NCBI GenBank assembly: GCA_037952775.1
Contig: JBANAY010000003.1
Span: 8,618,001 to 8,682,000 of the forward strand
Source of the DNA: Clonostachys chloroleuca
Lineage: Eukaryota; Ascomycota; Sordariomycetes; Hypocreales; Bionectriaceae
Direction: 5' to 3'
Length of the DNA stretch: 64,000 nt
Below are positions 10,881 through 21,700 of this stretch, in pieces; position 1 is the stretch's first letter; each line of letters starts with the position of its first letter. A program made the translations under genes and the position numbers. The notes under the pieces are model-generated. The model searched no databases, had not been told where the DNA came from, and saw only the letters and a list, made by a program, of their open reading frames with translations.

Positions 10881-12627
10881 ATGCTGTCAACCTACATGGA
10901 ATCCCAAAACTCCCAGATGGACAAACATAAGATAGACCAGGGGGCGGAGGCCATCCAACCCTCCGACAGTCATGTGCTGCCAGAAGATACCAAACTAGGG
11001 GAAATGGACAAGTCCCTCCAAGCTGGTGAGCTGACTATGGAAGAGGACACGGCTGGAGGCATGGGCCGTCACCTGGGCCTGTTTTCTACCACGTTGTTGA
11101 TGTAAGTCAAAACGACACACTAGGCCAACCTAGATCTAAACTGACATTTTTCAAGCCTAGGCCGTATCATTGGGACTGGAATATTTTCCACTCCCTCCTC
11201 CATTACCAAAAGCACCGGCAGTGTCGGAGCGGCCTTGCTCATCTGGGTTCTCGGCTTTGCCATCTCCATGGCTGGCATGTTTGTCTGGCTCGAGTTCGGC
11301 TCAATGTTCCCACGAAGCGGAGGGGAGAAGGTCTACCTGGAGGCATCATACCGTTACCCAAAATCCCTTGCCACAGTTGTATATGCTGTATATACCGTCT
11401 CGCTCGGCTTCACTGGTATGTGACTTGAGAGTAAGAGGAAAAGATGAGCCCTGACTAACGTTCCTCTCAGCGACTGGTGCTATATCCTTCGCCAGCTACA
11501 TGTGGGTAGCTGGCAATAAGACCTCTTCCGAGTGGCAGCAAAGGGGCGTGGCCGCTGCCGCCGTAGCAGGCACATGCCTGATCCACTCGTTTGCTCCCCG
11601 ATTTGGTATCATGTTCATGAACGCAATCTCAAGCCTCAAAGTCTTCACCCTCTTGTTCCTCATCGTGTCCGGCTGGGCTGTCATGGGTGGCGCGATTTCC
11701 AAAGAGAAGATCCCCGATCCCTTTGCATCTTTTGAGAATGCATTCGAGGGCTCCTCTCGCGGAGGCAACGCTTATGCCACTGCCCTTTTCAAAGTCTTGT
11801 TTGCCTTTGCCGGCTGGCAGAATGCTGCTTACGTTCTGAACGAGGTGAAGGATCCTGTGCGAACCCTTCGTATCGCGGGGCCTGTTGCCTTGACCATCAG
11901 CGGTGTCCTATACTTGTTGGCTAATGTCTCGTACTACGCTGCCGGCACACCGGCCGAGATTTCCAAGTCTGGTGTCACAGTCGCAGCTTATTTCTTCGAG
12001 ACGGTCTTCAATGACGCTGCGAAGCGGGCCTTCAGTGTTCTCATAGCATTTTCCGCGCTGGGAAATGTCATGACCGTCACTTATGCCCACTCGCGTATTA
12101 ACCAGGAGCTGGCGAAGGAGGGAGTCATTCCGTTCCCTCAATTTTGGGCCAGCACGTGGCCTTTCGGAGCACCAAGTGCTGGCCTTCTCTTGCACTTTAT
12201 CCCTTCTTTCATCATGATTGTCGGCGTGCCTTTTGGTGACGCCTACAACTTCATTATCAATATCGAGGGCTACGCTAGGTCTATACTATTCCTGTTAGTT
12301 GTGATGGGTTTGTTCTGGCTTCGCAAAACGAAGCCCCTGGCACATCGCCCCATCCGCGTCTGGTTGCCTGTGGCTGTCTTGTTCCTCGTCGGACAGGCAT
12401 TCTTGCTCGTCGCTCCATTTCTCGCTCCGGACAAGGGAACAAGCGACACCAGCATTGTCTACTGGGCCTACCCTCTCGTTGGAATCTCTGTCATTATAGT
12501 GGGAGTTATCTACTGGTTTATATGGAAACAAGCCCTGCCGAGGTTGTTCAATTATCAACTGAAGGAGGAGAAACAGGTCCTTGAAGACGGCACAGTCGTT
12601 ACCAGATTTCTCAAGGTAGCGAATTGA
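10881..12627 (+). CDS. Amino acid permease, MUP1-like (high-affinity methionine permease type)
   Basis: Plasma-membrane amino acid transporter of the APC superfamily, L-type group. Exons 10881-11101, 11156-11415 and 11471-12627 give 545 residues with clean phases. A soluble N-terminus of about 70 residues is followed by the first-helix signature GRIIGTGIFSTPSS, the unwound substrate-binding segment of APC carriers. FVWLEFGSMFPRSGGEKVYLE follows as the conserved helix 2-3 region, and about eleven to twelve hydrophobic segments can be counted. GWQNAAYVLNEVKDPVRTL matches the conserved helix 6 loop. The C-terminus is short and charged. A Met at 10896 could also serve as start. It shares a divergent promoter with an ACC-synthase-like enzyme. 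Methionine specificity is a subfamily guess. Confidence 0.88.
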
Positions 12628-13024
12628 TGTCTATAAGGGGGAAATGAACTTTCGCTATAAGAAAGACCATGAAATTAGGTCCGATGACTTGGAAAAGCGG
12701 GCATAGTGGCGTTGTTGAGCTCTTGAATTGTTGCGCTCAAGACGCTTTCATACATCTTGTAGTAACACCGTATCAGTTCCAAAAGTTATGTTAGCACCGG
12801 CCCTAATTGTTGTGTTATTAACATCTTAGATCACTTTAAGAATATTTTAATATTTGAGTACAGGTAGAATGGGCCCAGGTTAGTGGAGTGTACTAGCTCC
12901 GAGGTGCCTCGTGGAGACAGAGTGCTCATTCGGGAAACCTATCACCTGGTCTGCTCAGTGCTGGGATTATCACAAGCTGTCTCGCTTCAATCCTTCTATG
13001 AAACGATGCGTAGCCTAGACAATA
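12628..13024. other. Downstream of the permease, no gene seen
   Basis: AT-rich sequence with no supported coding frame; probably the permease 3' end and spacer. Confidence 0.4.
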
Positions 13025-13560
13025 TCTCTGCCCCTGGGGTTACTTGGTTTTTGCCCCTTTCGCCAGCAGCAGTTTAATAGCACCCTCTCGCCCTCTCACT
13101 TCAGCTGCAAGGTGGAGTGGGGTGTGGCCATGGATCTTTGACCTTCAGTTCTGCGCATCTTTCAAGCAGTAACTCTATAGTCATCTGTTCCCACTCACGG
13201 CTGCATAGTGTATTGGGTTGTAACCATCAAGGTCCCGAGACTCAATGTCTGCGCCTTTCTCCAACAGCAGCTTTACAATAGCCTCCGTTGTAAGGTGCAG
13301 TAGGGTCTCGGCGCCATGACCAATGGGCTCATTCTCTGCACGTCTACCACGCAGTAGCTTTTATACGACCCTGTGCTACATTGCCTGCTGTAAGGTGCAA
13401 CGGGGTTTGTCTCTGCCAATCGTGAGGCCCAACGTTTGCACGTTTACCAAGCAGCAGCTTTAGAACAGCTTTATGCGCACTTATGGCTGCAAGGTGCAAC
13501 GGGGCGAGGCTGCCATTATCCCTAGCCTCGCCTTCTGCACCTGTCATTTTGTTTAACAGC
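13025..13560 (-). pseudogene. Decayed ankyrin-repeat gene remnant
   Basis: Reading the minus strand from 13560 downwards, at least four ankyrin units can be seen in shifting frames. Recognisable pieces are APLHLAAISAHKAVLKLLL, RQTPLHLTAGNVAQ, a unit with DGYNPIHYAAV near 13210, and HTPLHLAAEVRGREGAIKLL near 13100. Each unit keeps the TPLH..A and LLL..GA pattern, but stops and single-base shifts separate them and no start or flanking domain is visible. In Pezizomycotina ankyrin arrays often form the C-terminus of NACHT- or HET-type proteins; nothing of that kind remains here. Confidence 0.75.
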
Positions 13561-14108
13561 AGCTTTACAGCACCCTCCTATCTAAATTGGCTGGACTTAT
13601 GGGTTGCATAGGGGGTGGTATGTATTGGATGCCGGAGGGTTGCTGACAACAATGTAGTTAAATAATTTCCCGTCCGATACTCACTGTGCCACCTAAGCGC
13701 ATTAACGTTTATATAACACGAGCACCTCTATCGGCGACAATCAAGCTGTCCCGAAATTTTGAAACTGACACTTATCCATCCTTCCGTGAAGGAGCGGCAT
13801 CACCTCTCGGTTGTCAGACACCTTTTGTCAGCAAATTCGACCTCTATGATGAACACAAATTCACCAATGGTGACGGCTGTCACCATGACCGATTCTCCGA
13901 TAGAGACAGTTTAGCCAAACACCATGCCTACTGCTGCATTTATGAATAAGGAAGTGATATTATTCTAACTTGATATATTTTATATAAGTATATACTTCAA
14001 CTCTATATTCGGGGGGTTATCCCTAAACAAGTTAATAAATCCCCTTTACTGAGTTTAAGGAAACTTGGGCAAAACCTGACTTACTTTAGACAAGGACTGC
14101 TAAGAACA
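13561..14108. other. Spacer between ankyrin remnant and small gene
   Basis: An 87-codon plus-strand frame (13686-13949) has no motif. The rest is AT-rich and probably includes the 3' end of the minus-strand small gene. Confidence 0.35.
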
Positions 14109-14385
14109 TTAAATCTTGCCCGCGCCTGCAGGACCTTGCTGGCCGATCTTCTTCTCTTTGCCGGAGAAACAGCGGTAGTGGAATGAACCGCCCTTGCCAA
14201 AGCTAGGAGAGTCATGGTTAGTGTTATCTCCATAAGCAGTCGCGTGAGAGGCATACGTACCTAATGTGGCAGTAGGGGTACTTCTTCAGATTCTTATCGC
14301 CGACAGCCTTCTTCAGAACCTTCATGGCTTCGTTCTGGCGAGGCACAGGCACAGGGCCACTGGGGTCGTCGAAAGTAACAGGCAT
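14109..14385 (-). CDS. Small basic conserved-looking protein, 72 aa
   Basis: Two exons, 14385-14261 and 14202-14109, joined by a GTACGT-TAG intron with a CTAAC branch point. The product begins MPVTFDDPSGPVPVPRQNE, then a Lys-rich helix-like segment (MKVLKKAVGDKNLKKY), then PYCHISFGKGGSFHYRCF and a Gly/Lys-rich end. Codons are GC-biased at third positions, unlike the AT-rich flanks, and phases match exactly, so I think it is a real gene. I do not recognise the family. The C..H and H..C residues could bind a metal, but no standard finger spacing is present. It sits intact between two pseudogenes. Confidence 0.65.
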
Positions 14386-15229
14386 CTTGTTATGCGTATA
14401 AACCTTAGGGGTGAATGTAAGAGTTGTAGAAGATGAAAGGAACTGATAAATTAGATGATATTGTTTGTTATACTAAGGAAGAGACAAGAGAGATAGGGGA
14501 ATATATAACTATTTGGGGTTTACATAGAGCTATACTTAGGGATATACTAAATTTCATTACCCTTACTAGGGCGGTGAGAAGATAATAAGCCAAGCATTGA
14601 CTAGATTAATATAGAACCACACTTCCCTTGCTAGTGTAGTTCGTTCGAAGACCTTCCCGTCTCGAGCGATTGAATGGATAGAGGGATCTCTCACGAAGGA
14701 AGCATCTGAAAATGCTCGTCGCAGCGACTCTTGAGCCCACAGCCGGCTTCAATTGAACACAGGCAACGCCAATTGTCAATCAATTCACTCATCAGTCACA
14801 AGTAAGGGTCTCGATTGAATGGAGAAAAAAGCGCGAGTAGGAAGAAAAAGCTATGTGACGTCAATCACGCGTGGCATGATCTTGGGAATTACCCTTGTTC
14901 GGCAATAACCAAAACAGATTTACTATAAATATACCGAGCATATTCCTACGGTAGTTAGGGAGGTGAGATTGCTACCTACATGTAGTTAGGGAGCACGTGA
15001 GATTACTGCCTAGCTGGGGAGGTGAAACCTAGCCACACCGCTTATAATCCTTCAAGCTTGGCAAGGTCTGGCTCAATCTACCGGCATATTCCAGATAATG
15101 CCGGTTTCCGTGCATACCCCTGGATCCTAAGACATTGTGATCCTTATCAACTCCACGTCTACATTGGGTAGTCTCCGAACGTGGTATGGGCGCTAAGACT
15201 GAACCCTAGGTATTATTCGCCGCAATTCT
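14386..15229. promoter_or_regulatory. Upstream region of the small gene, with a CRE palindrome
   Basis: Holds TGACGTCA at 14856-14863, the palindromic CRE/ATF-type bZIP site, about 470 bp before the small gene's start. A short direct repeat TAGTTAGGGAG lies near 14952 and 14980. An inverted repeat ACCGGCAT (15080-15087) / ATGCCGGT (15098-15105) has a 10-bp spacer. No coding frame is supported. Confidence 0.45.
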
Positions 15230-16227
15230 GCCAAAATCGTCCATCCAAATAGGTCTGTGGGGTGGTCTCATTTCCGAGAATCGTTTACCGCTAGGCCGAG
15301 TCGCTGGTTGGTTGGTTAAAGATCAGAATTAGGGACAACTTGTGCATTCCGCGGGATCCAACGAACTGTATCACGAATCCGCATATTGTGACCATAGTAT
15401 AGGCAATCGTTTCTAACTCCAACTATGTGGTGTTGAGACCAAGTCCGTCAGACCTTTCCCGCTCACTCGTTGATCTCTCAGATGTGACGATGGGATTTTC
15501 CCCTTTGGTGAAAATCACAGCATAGGAATCAAAAGACTGATCATTGACTGTTTTACCCTGCTGTAGCCAAGCCATTGTAGCCTTCAAGCCATTCCGCGTA
15601 GTGTACTTCTTCTGGATGGTCTTGCTTTCAACGACATGTGAACAGACCATCATACCGAGTACCAGAACAATGGTTCCAATCGCAATGCAAGTGGAGATCA
15701 TTCGCTGATCCTTCTTCCACCCTAATTTCTTCAGGAGAATCCTTCCAGCGGAGCATACGGTGCCAAGTTTGGGTCCAACGCGTCATCCCAAAAACTCCGG
15801 TTTGAGGATAATAAACTCCGTCACGTGGCTTGGGCCCATACACCGCACAACTTGTTCTCCATCCCAGAGCTCGCAAACTTCTTGGGACATAGACGATAGG
15901 ATATTCAGTTAGGACGCCGCGAGTTTTTTCATTGCTCTTCCAACGAGAGCCTTGAGCCAGGTTGGGCGACCACTTGGATAGCGCTAATAATGACTGAGAA
16001 TCCCTAGCGGTCCCGTGGCTAGGATAATGTGGTCGGCCTAGCCCATAGAATGGCCCATGAATTGCATGGTAACCCGCTCCTCAAAAGCGGCCAACAAGCT
16101 GCCCGCAGAAACTTGATAAGAAGATGAGCACGCCAATGAGGCAGTGTATAGACGCTACTCACGGTGCTAAATCCAAAAAGATATTATTTGAGAAGTCATC
16201 TCCTTCGTCCGCCGCCGAAGCGCCCAT
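15230..16227 (-). pseudogene. Broken conserved fungal membrane protein (MGxSAxxxxDDFSNN family)
   Basis: The start MGASAADEGDDFSNNIFLDLAP (residues 1-22), then a GTGAGT donor at about 16162, matches a widespread but unnamed family of Pezizomycotina proteins. Downstream pieces follow in order: AAFEERVTMQFMGHSMG, a stop where the family has Trp (TGG to TAG), ADHIILATGPLGI, TWLKALVGRA, SSMSQEVCELWDGEQVVRCM, a hydrophobic segment STCIAIGTIVLVLGMMV near 15690, and FVIQFVGSRGMHKL near 15360. At least two in-frame stops and several frame changes interrupt it, so no product of normal length can be made. The Trp-to-stop change is a C-to-T type transition on one strand, compatible with but not proof of repeat-induced point mutation. 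Confidence 0.75.
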
Positions 16228-17563
16228 TGAAACCAATAGGCGATAAAGAATATTGGAAGTAGGATAGCTGATTATAGGGTGATGTTGGTTCAGTACGAGT
16301 TGGTGCTTGCTCTTGAGAGATTGTGAGAGGGAAAAACACAATCGAACAGCGGTAGGGTTCACTCTTTATTCTGCCAAGGTATCAATCCTGCATGATTTGG
16401 TAAGTGACGCATGTCTGCCTCTTTCTGCCTTAAAAAATAAATAAAACTGTGAGTGAGTATCACACTCAGTCACGACGAGTGAGCGGGGAAACCAGCATGG
16501 AAATGCAACCATACCCGCCGATATGCAGTAATAGCCTAGGGAAGGATCTATTGGGTGTGGCCGGCCAATTTTAGCGCTTCATCTCTCTGTACCATGAAGC
16601 CGACGTGATCTAGGTGATCTAGGTGACAGAGCGCACTCGCGAGTCTCGCCATGGAAGGCGAAGGCTACCATCATCGGAGTGCTCATTTCCCGTGCTGGGG
16701 TGTCACGTGACACTGTGGGAAGCCTACAAGCTTCAACTAGCCTAGCTTAGTGCATTCGCTTATTCTCTCCTCTTCAATCAATCAACATCACACAAAACCT
16801 ATGAATGAAGCTCTGCTTTGCTGCATGAAGCCTAATCTCACTGGTCACTAGTGTGTTAATGACGATTCATCTCTCTCGCTCACTTTATCACCGCTTGGTT
16901 CGTTACAGGGAGGCTCACTCTTCCCAACATGAAATATGACTGCGTCAGTGGAACAACGCTTCTATTCATATCACAACCTTGGAATATGAGATAGTAGCTT
17001 CTTAGTATAAACATGATGAAGGGCTTTCTACAGTAGAGACTCATCTTGCAGAGTAAATTACTTCGAAGTGGCCATTGTACCTCAGCCGTTTTCCAATCTG
17101 TCGCCCATCGATGTTGAATCCTTCATTTATTTTAAATGAACAAAAGAAGCAACATTGCTCGATAGCGCCACAGATGGCATAAGAGAAATTATTTATACGA
17201 GATACAAGCAAGCACTTTGATACAAGAATGGCATAACGTCGCTAGCAATTCCTAGACGGGTTTTGATTAAGTCAACCGTCGAAGCCAAGTGCCACAAAAG
17301 GTGGGCCTGATCGCTCGCTCTTTCTCTTTCCGACTAGGCTTAAAGTAATTGAACATGGACAAGAGATAGAGGTGTTCAGTTCTGGTGGCCTCCCCCAATG
17401 GTTGGCTTGCAATACCGACAAGGCAGCTTCGGCTGGATCCGAACAGGAGCCCCGAGTTTACGAATTGCGCTCTCTTTAATGGCACACGATGCCCTCGGCT
17501 TGTATCCGGAACCTTTACGTTTATCCCGACGAACTTTGATTGCAATACTCTACTCAACACACA
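16228..17563. other. Long intergenic region before the catabolic block
   Basis: No supported gene. Contains the 12-bp perfect palindrome TGTCACGTGACA (16701-16712), which centres on the CACGTG E-box, and a tandem GATCTAGGT pair near 16610. The last 200 bp lead into the dehydratase gene. Confidence 0.4.
16701..16712. promoter_or_regulatory. Palindromic E-box TGTCACGTGACA
   Basis: Perfect 12-bp dyad around CACGTG, a site type bound by fungal bHLH factors. It is 850 bp from the nearest start, so its target is uncertain. Confidence 0.4.
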
Positions 17564-19570
17564 ATGGCTAAGCAAGTGTCGAACACAGATTATGATCTTG
17601 AAAAGCCGCTGGAGACTAATGTCGGACTCCGCCAAGGTCTTCCTTCGTATGGCGACCCTCACTTTTCTCTATTCTTGCGCAAGGTGTTCATTAAAGCCTT
17701 GGGATATTCAGAGGACGCCCTCTCGCGCTCAATCATTGGCATTGTCAACACCTATTCGAGCTTTAACCCTTGCCATGCCAATATCCCCCAAATCATCGAC
17801 GCAGTCAAGCGTGGCGTACAGCTCAACGGTGGGCTGGCCATTGATTTTCCGACCATCAGTATTCATGAAGCTTTTTCTTCGCCAACGAGCATGTACCTGC
17901 GAAACTTGATGAGCATGGATACAGAGGAGATGATAAAAGCTCAGCCTTGTGATGCTGTCATCTTAATCGGAGGTGAGGTTCCTGTGGCAAGACAATAGTA
18001 TCTAGCTGACCTTGTAGGATGCGATAAAACAACTGTCGCACAGCTCATGGGTGGCATTTCCGCCAACAAGCCAATTCTCCATATCGTCACAGGTCCTATG
18101 ATGCCTGGAAGCCATAAAGGAGTCCGTATTGGAGCTTGCACAGACTGCCGCAATAATTGGGCCAAGTATAGAGCTGGGGCAATCGATATCGAAGATATTT
18201 CTGCCGTGAATGAAGAACTGGCACCCACTGTGAGTACAAACTGTGGTTTCTCTTCCCCTGAATATATTAACCGAAAAAATCAAGTCCAAATCATACAGGG
18301 ATTGGGAATGCTGATGTGGGCGTTGGTAGGCTGGTACATGCGGTGTCATGGGCACTGCGAGCACAATGGCCTGTGTGCTTGTTGCCCTCGGCATGATGCC
18401 CTTTGTCGGGGCGACTGCGCCAGCAGTATCATCTTCTCGGCTGCGAATCGCAGAACAAACCGGTAAAAATGCTGTTGCTGCGTGTGAGCAGCGTGAGAAG
18501 CTCCGCCCCCAGAACTTGCTAACCAAAGAGTCCTTTCTCAACGCAATCACGGTTCTCCAGGCCATTGGCGGTTCAACAAACGTCGTTGTTCATCTTATGG
18601 CGATCGTGGGTCGTCATCCCAAGCTGGCAGGCACGATTACTATAGATACGATCGATGAGATTGGGCGCAAGACACCACTCCTCGTTGATCTGAAGCCAAG
18701 CGGCAATAACTACATGACCGATTTCCACAACTCAGGTATGGGGCTTTAACTTTCAACTCAATTCCTATCAGCTAATGTTTTATAGGTGGTATGTTGGGTT
18801 TACTTCTAGAGTTAAAACACCTGCTCTACTTGGACGCGATGACAGTCACTGGGCAAACCCTTGGGCAAGAACTCGCCGATGCTACTCTTCCAATTGTCCC
18901 ACGGGAGCTTAGTGTTATCCAACCTTTTTCAGAGCCCCTGTGCCCAGCCTCCTCGCTGGTGGTATTGAGAGGAAATTTGGCCCCTGGCGGTGCGGTGATG
19001 AAGGCAAATGCCTCAAAGTACAAACACCTTCTCCAACATACTGGCCGTGCTGTGGTATTTGCCAACTCTAGTGATATGGCTGAGAGAATAGATGACCCCG
19101 ATCTTAAAGTCACAAAGGACAGCGTGCTGGTACTGCAAAATATCGGCCCGGTCGGAAATCCCGGCATGCCTGAAAGTGGGATGATTCCAATTCCTCGGAA
19201 GCTGGGCTCACAAGGTGTCTTGGATATGCTAAGACTATCTGATGGTCGGATGAGCGGAACTGCTGGTGGAACAATCGTCCTTCACATTTCCCCCGAAGCA
19301 GCGGACCCTTCATCAGTCCTTGGAATCGTTCAGACCGGAGACACCATCACCTGCGATGTCGAGAAGCGATTATTACAGCTCGACGTGAGTGACGAGGAAA
19401 TCTCCCGGCGGCAAGAAGAGAGGGCAAAGGCGCTACAGGGGACAGATGCCCCGTGGGTGACCAGAGATGACATGCGCGGCTACAGAGGACTCTACATGAG
19501 AGAGGTAAAGCAAGCCCAATTCGGCGCTGACTTTAAATTTCTGACGGCAGAGGGGCCTTCCGCGAAGTAA
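17564..19570 (+). CDS. IlvD/EDD-family dehydratase (sugar-acid type)
   Basis: Fe-S enzyme removing water from a 2,3-dihydroxy acid to give a 2-keto-3-deoxy acid. Exons 17564-17972, 18018-18229, 18330-18735 and 18786-19570 splice to 603 residues, the usual family length. The three cluster-binding cysteines are in place: ILIGGCDKTT, GACTDCRNNW and GTCGVMGTAS, the last formed across the 18230-18329 intron. AIGGSTNVVVHLMAI, ASSLVVLRGNLAPGGAV and LSDGRMSGTAGG are the C-terminal signatures. The whole looks closer to pentonate/hexonate dehydratases than to mitochondrial dihydroxy-acid dehydratase: there is no obvious mitochondrial presequence, and the neighbours are catabolic. It is the first gene of the run. 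Substrate cannot be read from sequence. Confidence 0.9.
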
Positions 19571-20371
19571 GTTGCTCAGTGCAAGGTTACTAGACCAATA
19601 AGATATATCCTAGATTCAGAGATAAAAATTGATGCTATGTAATGTTATTCCAACATTTGATATTGATAAATCTTTTTGATGATATGAACTGTGCATTTAG
19701 ACTTAGCTCCGTATAACAGCTCCAATTTACTGATACTCTCCACGAAATCGAGCCAAGAAGTCCCGAATAAGCTTGAAAACAATCAACGATTTTACCCTGA
19801 GCATACCCTTCCGTGAAGGTTCAGGCTTTGGGACGCCCAGCTGCTATTGAAGGGACGATCTAGAAAGGCTACTACCGAGCTAATGATCCTAGATCTGGAC
19901 CCACGCCCAAACGATTCACGCGGGGTGGATTGAAGCATCCCCACTCAGCAAAGAGGGAATCTCAAGCCGACAACTGCTCTGGCTCTTCCCGAATCCGGCC
20001 TATCCTTTATCGGAGATTCCCCGCCATGTATTGTTGTACTAGTAATGGTTATCAACCGCTCGCCCTTCCTATTTCCAATAGTAGTAAGCCCAGGAAGTAA
20101 CAGCCAAGAATGGAATCCCGGAGCGTGTCCGTGAGATACGGGCGATGATACTCGGACCTGAAGGTTGAGGCGGAGGAAACCCGGACGGGTTGTTTCCAGG
20201 TGCGAGATATTACCGAAAGATTCTTGAACATAAAACAGAAAATAACCTTTTGATGTTTGTTGCATCTTCAACTCCAGCGTTGACCTTGGCCCTCTCGTGC
20301 TTATAGTGTGCACACCTCTCCCGTGAACATTCATTGACTCCGATCATCAGTCACTCTCCCCATTGGCAAGA
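19571..20371. other. Spacer between dehydratase and SDR genes
   Basis: No gene seen; the minus-strand 129-codon frame has no motif. Expected to hold the dehydratase terminator and SDR promoter. Confidence 0.4.
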
Positions 20372-21271
20372 ATGTCAACCCACGCTTCTTTCCCGGATCT
20401 TAAAGGCAAGGTTGCCCTGGTCACCGGCATCGGACAGACTGGCAGCGATGGTAATGTCTGGGGTGATGAGCCAAGGGTCTGGGGCAACGGTGCCGCTACC
20501 GCCCGTCTGCTCGCGCTGAACGGCGTCAGGGTCTTCGGGTGTGATATCAACATGGTCAGTGCCAAAAATACCCAGCAACGGATACAGGCCCTCGGAGGTG
20601 TTGTCGAGATCACCGAGGCGGACGTAACCAAGAGCGGAGACGTGAAGAGGCTGGTAAAGGAAGCACTCAAGGTTTTTGGTCGCATTGATATTCTGGTAAA
20701 CAATGTTGGTCGCTCGGAGCCCGGATGTCCTGCCACGATGGAGGAGCATATTTGGTGAGAACCCTTCACATTAGCGAGTTCCGCTGATTAGGCTAACGAT
20801 AATGGGTTTAGGGATGCTCAGGCTGACCTCAATATCAAATCGGTGTATCTCACCTGCCATGAGGTTCTTCCTCTCATGGAGGCCCAAGGCAGCGGCAGTA
20901 TCATCAATATTGCCTCGATTGCCGGCCTGCGTTATATTGGAAAGCCACAAGTCGCTTACTCAACCTTCAAGGCCGCCGTGATTCAGTTCACCAAGGCAAC
21001 CTCTGTTATCTATGCGCCTAGAAAGGTTCGCTTAAACAGCGTGGTGCCGGGGCTCATGCACACGCCTCTAGTCGGATACCTTGCGGACAAGTATGCCGGT
21101 GGTGACATTGATGGCTTCGTGAAGAAGCGAGATGATGCTGTACCAACGGGTAAGCAAGGAGATAGCTTTGATATTGCCAATGCAGTGACGTTCCTCGCAT
21201 CTGAAAGTTCTAAATACATTACTGGTCAGAAGTTGGTGGTAGATGGCGGTATCACATCTTCGACGAGATAG
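20372..21271 (+). CDS. Short-chain dehydrogenase/reductase
   Basis: NAD(P)-dependent oxidoreductase of the classical SDR fold. Exons 20372-20754 and 20812-21271 give 280 residues. The nucleotide-binding start reads KVALVTGIGQ and then, after an insertion of about 16 residues (TGSDGNVWGDEPRVW), GNGAATARLLA, so the glycine-rich turn is split. NNVG at about 108-111, NIASIAGL with the catalytic Ser, and YSTFK with Tyr and Lys of the active site are all present; the end VDGG is typical. Members with this insertion occur in fungi. In this neighbourhood a sugar or hydroxy-acid dehydrogenase role is plausible. The Met at 20372 is the first ATG in the frame. Confidence 0.9.
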
Positions 21272-21700
21272 AGTATTAAACCGGACTTTCCGGGCTAGAA
21301 GAGATACACGAAATTGTATGGATTATATGGCTGTTTTATATGAATGGAATATTTTACTCGTTAAATTCATTCCGTGATGTCAGTGAAGTAATAAATGCAA
21401 AAAGGTCTACTACTGTTATCGTCTAATGGTCGCAATCTACCGAATGCAGGAATATGTTGTTCTAGGGTGCACCAAATGTCCATTATATAAAGGCAGAAAA
21501 ACTTCGATAACAGAGGGGAATCATCCCAAAGTCTCCGATCAATAGGGGCTAAGGTCATGTTCCTTGATGTCTGGAATTTTAACTAGTAGGATAACGAAAT
21601 GCCGTGAGCAATGTCATCACAATCAGACACTGTGGATAAAATTTGGCTCTCAATTTAACAGTTGTATCTTGAATATTTGTCTATGTACTTAGCATTGCTT

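Noticed and set aside
17564..19570. Calling the IlvD-family gene mitochondrial ILV3
   Set aside because: No mitochondrial presequence is evident and the neighbours are catabolic; the sequence pattern looks more like the sugar-acid branch.
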